Source: Ciona intestinalis (lineage: Eukaryota > Chordata > Ascidiacea > Phlebobranchia > Cionidae). From it: a DNA stretch of 64,000 bases. The stretch is taken from contig NW_004190428.2 of the NCBI RefSeq assembly GCF_000224145.3, positions 62,001-126,000 on the forward strand, in the 5' to 3' direction. Numbering within the stretch: position 1 is the first letter of the stretch; each line of letters begins with the position of its first letter. This document shows, piece by piece, positions 19,799-31,700 of this stretch. A program made the translations under genes and the position numbers. The notes beneath the pieces were generated by a model, which did not search any database, was not told the origin of the DNA, and worked only from the letters and a program-made list of their open reading frames with translations.

Positions 19799-20978
19799 AC
19801 ATACGTGGTTACTCGTAACCGTGCACGAGGTGTATGAAACAGAACACCCGTGTTATAACGACTGTTGTTGCCCCGCCATGCGAGGATAAATAAGTTACAT
19901 ACGTGGTAACTCGTAAGCTGGCACGAGGTGTATGAAACAGAACACCCGTGTTATAACGACTGTCGTTGCCCCGCCATGCGGGGATAAATAAGTTACATAC
20001 GTGGTTACTCGTAAGCTGGCACGAGGTGTATGAAACAGAACACCCGTGTTATAACGACTGTTGTTGCCCCGCCATGCGAGGATAAATAAGTTACATACGT
20101 GGTTACTCGTAACCGTGCACGAGGTGTATGAAACAGAACACCCGTGTTATAACGACTGTTGTTGCCCCGCCATGCGAGGATAAATAAGTTACATACGTGG
20201 TAACTCGTAACCGTGCACGAGGTGTATGAAACAGAACACCCGTGTTATAACGACTGTTGTTGCCCCGCCATGCGAGGATAAATAAGTTACATACGTGGTT
20301 ACTTGTAACCGAGCACGAGGTGTATGAAACAGAACACCCGTGTTATAACGACTGTTGTTGCCCCGCCATGCGAGGATAAATAAGTTACATACGTGGTTAC
20401 TCGTAACCGTGCACGAGGTGTATGAAACAGAACACCCGTGTTATAACGACTGTTGTTGCCCCGCCATGCGAGGATAAATAAGTTACATACGTGGTAACTC
20501 GTAAGCGAGCACGAGGTGTATGAAACAGAACACCCGTGTTATAACGACTGTTGTTGCCCCGCCATGCGAGGATAAATAAGTTACATACGTGGTAACTCGT
20601 AACCGAGCACGAGGTGTATGAAACAGAACACCCGTGTTATAACGACTGTTGTTGCCCCGCCATGCGAGGATAAATAAGTTACATACGTGGTAACTCGTAA
20701 CCGTGCACGAGGTGTATGAAACAGAACACCCGTGTTATAACGACTGTTGTTGCCCCGCCATGCGAGGATAAATAAGTTACATACGTGGTAACTCGTAACC
20801 GTGCACGAGGTGTATGAAACAGAACACCCGTGTTATAACGACTGTTGTTGCCCCGCCATGCGAGGATAAATAAGTTACATACGTGGTAACTCGTAAGCGA
20901 GCACGAGGTGTATGAAACAGAACACCAGTGTTATAACGACTGTCGTTGCTCCGCCATGCGAGGATAAATAAGTTGCAA
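19799..20978. repeat. 98-bp satellite derived from the SINE tail
   Basis: Twelve near-identical 98-bp units containing GAGGTGTATGAAACAGAACA, CCCGTGTTATAACGACTG and GCCCCGCCATGCGAGGATAA. The unit equals the 3' tail of the window's SINE copies. Units differ mainly at GTAACCGTGCAC versus GTAAGCGAGCAC. Confidence 0.95.
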
Positions 20979-21010
20979 TTATTCACTAATTTATCGACTT
21001 TTTCATCCAC

Positions 21011-22779
21011 CTGTAAATCCCACACTTGGCAAGTTACCAACTATCATTCCCATGTTAGGGTAACCCCCCAAATATATTGATGATGTCACATCCAACGAGA
21101 ACATTCCTGATTGGTCGATTGATTTAATTGTGATGTCATTATCTGTAAAACATGACACAGAATAAAAGATGATGACAAAGCACAAATATGATGACACAAC
21201 ATAAAATAAGATGACACAGCAAAAGATATCATGACATAGCATTAAATATAATGACATAGCATCATTATATTTAAAATAACATAAAAAGATCATGAATATA
21301 ACATTACAAAACAAAAAAAATCCTGGAAAGCACAAAATAAGATGACACAGCATAATTATTCACCGTCATAATAACGATCAAAATTCAAAACTTTCAAATA
21401 TCCGAGATTTTTTATCCTACCAGCAGATATCTGTAAACAATAAATAAAACGGTTATTTTTTATAGCGAGAGATACGACTGATAAAGTACATAAGAAATAT
21501 GTAACTTTGTTTGTGGTTGTTTTATGTATGGCTGATAATTTGAACAACCAATTAATGACCACAGGGTTGGAGCAATTGCTGTTAAGTGTATGGTGTTGTG
21601 GCTTAGTGGTAAGGCGATTGTATCACAATCGTAATTAAAAGATATCTGTTTGGATGCTCAATACTGATAGACGTATGTGTCCTTGGGCCCAGAAGTAATT
21701 GATCCAAGGCTCCACGCTGCTACCATTGTGGGCGTGTCCTTGGGCAAAACACTTAACAGCAATTGCTCCAACCCAGTGGCCACTAATGAGTTGTTTAAAT
21801 TGTCAGCTATACAAAAAGATCGTTCACCTACAAAGTTACATATCGGTTGCCCCGCCATGCGAGGATAAATAAGTTACATAAGTGGTAACTCGTAAGCGGG
21901 CACGAGGTGTATGAAACAGAACACCCGTGTTGTAACGACTATCATTGCCCCGCACAAAGTTACATACTTTATTCAGTTATATATACATACCTCGTGCCAT
22001 TGGTGATTGTGAACAAACAACGGGTGTTTTAATATTGTGATGTCATTATACCCGAGAGAAAATTGTAGATAAATGTGATTTTCTTGCAAATAAACACTCA
22101 AGAAATCACAATTGTTGCTGAAAGAAATTTTTTGTTGCTTTTAAATATTATGGCTGTATTATAAGCTGTCTGCATAATAAACACCCAACATAAGTATTAT
22201 TAAAGTTATTATGTGTATTGCTAGTATAATAGCGACCACGCTTATTTTCTTCCAATTAATTGTAAATAGGTTTATAACTTTAAGCGTGTTTTAAACTGTT
22301 GTTTTGTCGCTATATCCTCTGTTTTTGTTTTAAATATTTCTAAATCCTCGCTACCATAATCGAATAGACAACAAAAAGTTAGTTATTTTTATAGTTATTA
22401 CAAAATTAAATATGATGAGTCTTATTGAGTGAGGAAAACGTTTAGTGTGTTCTGGTTTTATAAATATTACAGATTAGGCTGGTGGAAAGTGTATGTGGTT
22501 GGTAGGGGTTATATATCCTGGTTTTCGATTAAAATATTTTGTATTTTAGGTCCGCTGTAATTTAAGAAACAAAAAGTTGAATTAAAATAAAAAAATTCAA
22601 ATCAAAAAACTTTAAACCGCTTACCTGTCTCTATCGTTATCGACGTAAAATATTAACCCCGTTTGTGACACGGGTTTAATTTGAACTTTAACCTCTGTAC
22701 GCCGACGAAGGGTCACCGGGTCAAAGGTCATCCATGATGTCATTGTATCGTTGAACAAGGGGTCACTAATCGCGATTTG
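21011..22779 (-). CDS. EYS: EYS second laminin-G domain (four exons), last seen part of the gene
   Basis: Exons 22625-22779 ([25 protein letters not shown]), 21991-22117 ([23 protein letters not shown]), 21364-21430 ([15 protein letters not shown]) and 21011-21142 ([21 protein letters not shown]). Phases 2, 0, 1 and 1 are all compatible. The exon ends at FT-G just where LamG domains have the final G-C-I segment, so the next exon must lie left of 21011. None is readable between 18.6 and 21.0 kb. Confidence 0.82.
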
Positions 22780-25700
22780 CTGAATTTTCATGGAAATGAA
22801 AAACATTTTAAAATTGATTCTTTGTCGAATGTATCGTACAGTACTGTGGGGCAAGATGGGATATATTTAGCATACAATATCCCATATTCCCTCATCGTGT
22901 TTCAATTGTTTCAGCATCTTTAAACGGTAATGTAAAGAAAAAAACAACATTTTTTTACCTTTTCGCAATTTTTGCCCGACCACCCGATGGAGCAAGAGCA
23001 CACGTAATTTTCCTCGACGTCAGCGCATGTGGCATTGTGCAAACACGGTGAGGACAAACATGTAGATTTTTTCTCGGAGCAAAATTTCCCGGAGAAATTT
23101 TGGGAACAGCGACATTGAAAAAATGTTGCTGTGATGTCACAATGACCCTCGCTGCCACAGGGGTCATGAGGGCAAAGGTCATGTGGGGGGCAAGCGGTGA
23201 CCCCGCGACCTGACAAAGCTGAAACATAGGTGAATTCCTATTGTAATTCAAACAACAAATATGAATTCGCAAATTCAGGCAACAAAAACAAAGCTGCGTA
23301 AAACAAACAAGAAAAACGAATTGTAATAAAGGTTATTGAAATAGCGTTAATAACGTGGCAAATAGCTAATAAACAAAAACTTCTAAAATATTTATGTTTA
23401 AACAGAATGTCACAATATTTTAGTTGCTACTTCAAAACTAAAACATAAATGAGCAAATGCAACACAAATAAATTTCCAAAACAGTTTTTCACCCAAAAAA
23501 TCCTTTACCTTTTGTGCCAAGAATTTCCACCCATTTGGACAACTTGGAAAACGAAGTTTGTTTTTTCTTCAAGCATTTTTTCACAGTTTTTAGAACATTT
23601 ACTTCAAGACTGAGAATACAACCGACAAATTGTGGTTGACCATCTACCCAGCCAAGTCTAAGTTCATAGTTGGAATTGAAATTTAAATCTTGAAATTTTG
23701 TTGATGTGTTTTTCTTCACATGTGTCTGGTGTATAAGAAGACACCCATGTTATAACTCGACAGTGAGCATGAGGTGTATGAATACACCATGTGTGTTTGG
23801 TGTATAAGAAGACACCCATGTTATAACTCGACAGTGAGCATGAGGTGTATGAATACACCATGTGTGTTTGGTGTATAAGAAGACACCCATGTTATAACCC
23901 GACAGTGAGCATGAGGTGTATGAATATACCATGTGTGTCTGGTGTATAAGAAGACACCCATGTTATAACTCGACAGTGAGCATGCGGTGTATTATGACAT
24001 CATAACTAACCATATTGTTAACTTGCATCGTTGCATTGACCCCATGCCTTTGTACCAACACATCATAGATATCATATATATTACCGAGTCGTTCTGATGA
24101 TAAGGCAATTTCCCCAACTCCCAAGTTGTACCTGGAAAATATTCATATATCTCATGCTCGCTGTCGAGTTATAACATATATATATATTTGCTTATCCACA
24201 CACTGCAATAGCTACAGCAGCTCGACTGTGGGCATGGGAGTGGCAACCATGGATAAGTCACTCAAGTTTCCACCCACGAGGATATAAATGACCAAACCAA
24301 CCAAAAGTCATGTCTACTGATCCACACACTGCAATAGCTTCAACAGCTTGACTGTGGGCATGGGAGTGGCAACCATGGATAAGCCACTTTCCCACCCACG
24401 AGGATATAAATAACCAAACCAATATACCTTAGTCTGATTGTCTGATTCACAATATCAATTATAAAGTAATCAGTAGCCATTGTAATATCTCCAAGAAACA
24501 GCAGCAATCCATCTTGCGTTATATCTTTTGCAACGAACTTTAACCTAAAAAAAATATTTACAATTTTTTTTCAAACATTTTGCACAACTTGAAGGGAAAT
24601 TATACAAAATTTATGTTTATTTATGTGAATGTTAGAAGAAGGCATCTATTTTCGGTTGATCTGTCAAAAAGTGATCTTCCATTAATTAACATTAAAGCAC
24701 CTTTTGGAAAGCTTCAACATTTAGTGAGGTTTATGCCGTAGCACCCTAGGTGTTGGGGTAACGGGCCAACTCTGGTCCAAACCCAAGGTCCATGGCATGC
24801 CTCACTGTAGGACCTCACCCATATAGAATGTGCATATACAATGTTGGGGTAATGGGCCAACTCTGGCTTAAATCCCAGGTCCCATGGCATGCCTCGCTGT
24901 AGGACCTCACCCATATAGAATAAAATGTGCATATACAATGTTGGGGTAACGGACCAACTCTGGTCCAAACCCAGGTCCATGGCGTGCCTCACTGTAGGAC
25001 CTCACCCATATAGAATGTGCATATACAATGTTGGGGTAATGGGCCAACTCTGGCTTAAATCCCAGGTCCCATGGCATGCCTCGCTGTAGGACCTCACCCA
25101 TATAGAATAAAATGTGCATATACAATGTTGGGGTAATAGACCAACTCTGGCCTAAATCCCAGGTCCCATGGCGTGCCTCACTGTAGGACCTCACCCATAT
25201 AGAATAGAATGTGGATATACAATGTTGGGGTAATGGGCCAACTCTGGCTTAAATCTCAGGTCTCATGGCATGCCTTACTGTATAACCTAATGCAAAATAG
25301 AATATTTTTATCAAACCTTAAATTTGTGCTGTGTTCTAAACCATTTGGTATTGGAAAAGTAACAAAAGAAGGTACATCTATGTTCTTAGAAAATGCAATT
25401 GTCTTTGATGTGTTCATAGAGTTGTCTATGACATCACAATGGTTACCACGCCAACCATAATTGCAAACGCAAATCCAGGATTTATCTGAAAATTGAAAAA
25501 CATGTTAATAAAATAATTTACATCGTTGTTATAGTAGTAAGTTTGAGGTTGTTACTACTGTGGCCACATTTTTAAGCAAAGCTCTTAACAGTAATCGCTC
25601 CAACCCAGTAGTCACTAATCAGTTTTCCAAATTTTCAGCCATACATAAAAACAATCACCTAAAAAAATAACAAAGTAGGAACTTATAAGCAAGCATAAGA

Positions 25701-28700
25701 TGTTTGAAACACAGCACTGGGCAATAAGGACCATTGTTTTCTTGCCACGTGAAAATAAATAAGTTACATTTATTTCTTTAATTACCTTTTTTAATACATG
25801 TACCCCCATTCAAACAGGTTGTTTGTAAACACCCAATATCTGGTTTTAAATTGGCTTTATCTGGTTCTAAATTGATTTTATCTGGTTTTAAATCGGTGTG
25901 TTCTGGTTCCAAACTGGTGTCTTCTGGTTCTAAATTTGTGTCTTCTGGTCCTAAATCGGTATTTTCTGGTTTTAAATTAGTTTCTTTTGGGTCTAAATTG
26001 GTGTCTACTGGTTCCAAATTAGAGTCTTCTGGTTCCAAACTGGTTTCATCTGGTTTCAAACTGGTTTCATCTGGTTCCAAGCTAGTTTCATCTGGTTCCA
26101 AACTGGTTTTATCTAGTTCCAAGCTAGTTTTATCTGGTTCCAAACTGGTTTCATCTGGTTCCAAACTGGTTTCATCTGGTTCCAAACTAGTTTCATCTAG
26201 TTCCAAGCTAGTTTTATCTGGTTCCAAACTGGTTTTATCTAGTTCCAAACCGGTTTCATCCGGTTCCAAACTAGTTTCATCTGGTTCCAAAGTAGTTCCA
26301 TCTGGTTCCAAACTAGTTTTATCTGGTTCCAAACTAGTTTTATCTGGTTCCAAACTGGTTTCATCTGGTTCCAAACTAGTTTCATCTGGTTCCAAACTGG
26401 TTTCTTTTGGTTCAAGACTGGTTTTATCTGGTTCCAGACTGATTTTATCTGGTTTCAAACTAGTTTCATCTGGTTCCAAACTAGTTTCTTCTGGTTCCAA
26501 ACTAGTTTCATCTGGTTTATAACTAGTTTCATCTGGTTCCAGACTAGTTTTATCTGGTTCCAGACTGATTATATCTGGTTCCAAACTAGTTTCATCTGGT
26601 TCCAAACTAGTTTCATCTGGTTCCAAACTAGTTTCATCTGGTTCCAAGCTAGTGTGGCTTCTTTACCTGGCCCATTTATGAAAATCGCCATTTTCTACGG
26701 AATTTTCTTAGGTAAGNNNNNNNNNNNNNNNNNNNNNNNNNNNNNNNNNNNNNNNNNNNNNNNNNNGTTCCAAACTAGTTTCATCTGGTTCCAAACTGGT
26801 TTCATTTGGTTCCAAACTAGTTTCATCTGGTTCCAAACTAGTTTCATCTGGTTCCAAACTGGTTTCATTTGGTTCCAAACTAGTTTCTTCTGGTTCCAAA
26901 CTAGTTTCATCTGGTTCCAAACTAGTTTTATCTGGTTCTAAATTGGTGTCTTCTGGTTCTAAATTGGTTTTTTCTGGTTCCAAACTAGTTTCATCTGGTT
27001 TCAAACTAGTTTCATCTGGTTCCAAACTAGATTCACCTGGTTCCAAGCTAGATTCATCTGGTTCCAAACTGGTTTCATTTGGTTCCAAACTGGTTTCATC
27101 TGGTTCCAAGCTAGTTTCATTTGGTTCCAAAGTGGTTTTATTTGGTTCTAAATTGGTGTCTTCTGGTTCTAAATTGGTTTCATCTGGTTCCAAGCTAGTT
27201 TCATTAGGTTTGAAACTAGTTTCATCTGGTTCCAAACTAGTTTCATCTGGTTCCAAGCTAGATTCATCTGGTTCCAAACTGGTTTCATTTGGTTCCAAAC
27301 TGGTTTCATCTGGTTCCAAGCTAGTTTCGTATGGTTTGAAACTACTTTTATCTGGTTCCAAACTGGTTTCATTTGGTTCTAAATTGGTTTCATTTGGTTC
27401 TAAAGTGATGTCTTCTGGTTTTAAATTGGTTTCATCTGGTTCCAAACTTGTTTTATCTGGTTCCAAACTAGTTTTATCTGGTTCCAAACTAGTTTCATCT
27501 GGTTCCAAACTGGTTTCATTTGGTTCCAAACTAGTTTCATCTGGTTCCAAACTAGTTTCATCTGGTTCCAAACTGGTTTCATTTGGTTCCAAACTAGTTT
27601 CTTCTGGTTCCAAACTAGTTTCATCTGGTTCCAAACTAGTTTCATCTGGTTCCAAACTGGTTTCTTCTGGTTCAAGACTGGTTTTATCTGGTTCCAGACT
27701 GATTTTATCTAGTTTCAAACTAGTTTCATCTGGTTCCAGACTAGTTTCATCTGGTTCCAAGCTAGTTTTATCTGGTTCCAGACTGATTTTATCTGGTTCC
27801 AAACTGGTTTCATCTGGTTCCAAACTGGTTTTATCTGGTTCCAAACTGGTTTCATCTGGTTCCAAACTAGTTTCATCTGGTTCCAAACTGGTTTCTTCTG
27901 GTTCAAGACTGGTTTTATCTGGTTCCAGACTGATTTTATCTGGTTTCAAACTAGTTTTAGTTTCATCTGGTTCCAAACTAGTTTCATCTGGTTCCAAGCT
28001 AGTTTCATCTGATTCCAAACTAGTTTCATCTGGTTCCAAACTGGTTTCATTTCGTTCTATTCCAGTTTCAACCAGTTCTAAACTAGTTTGGCACTTATCA
28101 TCGGTGTATAATGGCGGACACACACAAATGAAAAAGTCGTCCATGTTTAAACAACTTCCACCGTTTTCGCAAGGTGATGACGTGCATGGGTTCAGATGGA
28201 ATTCACAAGATTCTCCATAATGGCTTGGCTTGCAATAACACCTGAGATACAGTGTATTCATACACCTCATGCTCACTGTTGAGTTATAACATGGGTGTCT
28301 TCTTATACACCAGACACACATGGTGTATTCATACACCTCATGCTCACTGTCGAGTTATAACATGGATGTCTTCTTATACACCAGACACACATGGTGTATT
28401 CATACACCTCATGCTCACTGTAGAGTTATAACATGGATGTCTTCTTATACACCAGACACACATGGTGTATTCATACACCTCATGCTCACTGTCGAGTTAT
28501 AACATGGATGTCTTCTTATACACCAGACACACATGGTGTATTCATACACCTCATGCTCACTGTAGAGTTATAACATGGGTGTCTTCTTATACACCAGACA
28601 CACATGGTGTATTCATACACCTCATGCTCACTGTCGAGTTATAACATGGATGTCTTCTTATANNNNNNNNNNNNNNNNNNNNNNNNNNNNNNNNNNNNNN

Positions 28701-31700
28701 NNNNNNNNNNNNTCTTAACTACCATTTACCAACCTCTAACACTTTCCACCAGCCTAATCTGTAACGTGCCGGAGTATTCTTCACTTATGCCGAAGATAAA
28801 GTTAATATGGAACACCGATGCTCGGTGAGTGTTCTATTACTTTACTATTTTGCTGCCGAATTCTACCTTGCTACAGTCAGATAACAAATACTGGGCAATA
28901 AGTTAGGAAATGGCGTTAGGGGAGTTTTTGCTTTAGTTTCCAGGCGTTAGGGGAGTTTTTGCTTTAGTTTTCACTTTTCAGTGGTACCAATATTTTGTTC
29001 TTTGCATAAAAACACCTTCCTCGTGTTGAAACGGTTGTTATATTTCGACATCTAATTAACAAGCATCTACTGCTTAAAACTTCCGTAAAAAATTTTAAAC
29101 AGTTAATTTAATCAACGTTATTGTTAGTCTCTATTCGACGTTTAAAAAATATGGTTCGAGTTGCTGTAATAGTTACTGTTATTACATTTTGCGCATGCGT
29201 AGTAGCGTTGGTGTACATGTGCAATAACACTCAAACAAAATATTAGGGACAAACTGCAGCATTGTGTTGTAGTAACAGACTGATTTAAATCAGATAGTAA
29301 AAAAATTGAAACAAAGCAAAATGAAATACTATTACATTAATAAAATAACTTGTTTTCATTCCACTCTGTATAATAATAATAAACCTGCATATGCATGAAC
29401 ATGACATAAAATCATAAATTATTTTACATAACCAGGATAACCGATTAAAAGTAAAAACAAAGATTTAAGAAATATTCAGTTCATGAACAACTTTGTGAAC
29501 AGAACCCCTTTGCCTTGTAGAAGTTGATTTTGTTCATTCTCCGGCCAAATCTTCCATTCTTCAGTGTAAGAATTCATTGAAGAGATCTTTCCACTGCATG
29601 AACTGAATGTACAGGATATATTAATAGGTATATAACATGGGTGTCTTCCTATACACCAGACACACATGGTGTATTCATACACCTCATGCTCACTGTTGAG
29701 TTATAACATAAGTGTCTTCTTATACACCAGACATACATGGTGTATTCATACACCTCATGCTACCTGTCCAGTTATAACATGGGTGTCTTTGTATACACCA
29801 GACACACATGGTGTATTCATACACCTCATGCTCCCTGTCCAGTTATAACATGGGTGTCTTTGTATACACCAGACACACATGGTGTATTCATACACCTCAT
29901 GCTCACTGTCGAGTTATAACATGGGTGTCTTTGTATACACCAGACACACATGGTGTATTCATACACCTCATGCTCACTGTCGAGTTATAACATGGGTGTC
30001 TTCTTATACACCAGACACACATGGTGTATTCATACACCTCATGCTCACTGTCAAGTTATAACATGGGTGTCTTCTTATACACCAGACACACATGGTGTAT
30101 TCATACACCTCATGCTCACTGTCAAGTTATAACATGGGTGTCTTCTTATACACCAGACACACATGGTGTATTCATACACCTCATGCTCACTGTTGAGTTA
30201 TAACATGGGTGTCTTCTTATACACCAGACACACATGGTGTATTCATACACCTCATGCTCACCGTCGAGTTATAACATGGGTGTCTTCTTATACACCAGAC
30301 ACACATGGTGTATTCATACACCTCATGCTCACTGTCAAGTTATAACATGGATGTCTTCTTATACACCAGACACACATGGTGTATTCATACACCTCATGCT
30401 CACTGTCAAGTTATAACATGGGTGTCTTCTTATACACCAGACACACATGGTGTATTCATACACCTCATGCTCACCGTCAAGTGATAACATGGGTGTCTTC
30501 TTATACACCAGACACACATGATGTATTCATACACCTCATGCTCGCTGTTGAGTTATAACATGGGTGTCTTCTTATACACCAGACACACATGGTGTGTTCA
30601 TACACCTCATGCTCACTGTCGAGTTATAACATGGGTGTCTTCTTATACACCAGACACACATGATGTATTCATACACCTCATGCTCACTGTCGAGTTATAA
30701 CATGGATGTTTTCTTATACACCAGGCACACATGGTGTATTTATACAACTCATGCTCACTGTCAAGTTATAACATGGGTGTCTTTTTATACACCAGACACG
30801 CATGGTGTATTCATACACCTTATGCTCCCTGTCGAGTTATAACATGGGTGTCTTCTTATACACCAGACACGCATGGTGTATTCATACACCTTATGCTCCC
30901 TGTCGAGTTATAACATGGGTGTCTTCTTATACACCAGACACACATGGTGTGTTCATACACCTCATGCTCACTGTCGAGTTATAACATGAGTGTCTTCTTA
31001 TACACCAGACACACATGGTGTATTCATACACCTCATGCTCCCTGTCGAGTTATAACATGGCTGTCTTCTTATACACCAGACACACATGGTGTATTCATAC
31101 ACCTCATGCTCACTGTCGAGTAATAACATGAGTGTCTTCTTATACACCAGACACACATGGTGTATTCATACACCTCATGCTCACTGTCGAGTTATAACAT
31201 GGGTGTCTTCTTATACACCAGACACACATGGTGTATTCATACACTTCATGCTCGCTGTCGAGTTATAACATGGGTGTCTTCTTATACACCAGACACACAT
31301 GGTGTATTCATACACTTCATGCTCGCTGTCAAGCAACTTACTTTATTTTTCCACTTTCAACAACACATTTTCCTTCATTCTTACAAGTAGAAGAATCACA
31401 ATCGTCGATCTTCTTTTCACAAAATCTTCCTTTGAAACCAAATCTGCATCTGTAATGTGAAAATTTTTGTTACAACTTGACAGTGAGCATGGGGTGTTTA
31501 AATATAAAGTAGCGTTTGTTAAGCGGGTATATTTCGTAATGGTCGAGAACTCGTAATAGTGAAACACAGGAAGAAAACGAAAAGAAAAAGGCACGAAGTC
31601 GCTATGTTGCAGGCCGCTTCCTGTGTGCAACCTTAATTAGTAGATTGGGATGCAGAGCATACATTCCAACACTACAATACAGTACACATCAATGTATTGG

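Noticed and set aside
19799-20978. CRISPR-like regular repeats
   Set aside because: The unit repeats over its full 98 bp with no unique spacers, in animal DNA. It is a SINE-tail satellite.
26943-28220. Plus-strand 425-codon frame of Ser-Ser-Gly-Ser-Lys-Leu-Val repeats (and 25851-26522)
   Set aside because: Antisense shadow of the 21-bp coding repeat. It has no flanking domains, while the minus-strand frame runs from EGF to EGF.
29476-29682. Possible EYS exon with [20 protein letters not shown]
   Set aside because: EYS exons 31342-31449 and 25786-28241 join in phase to complete one EGF, leaving no place for it, and it ends in a stop.
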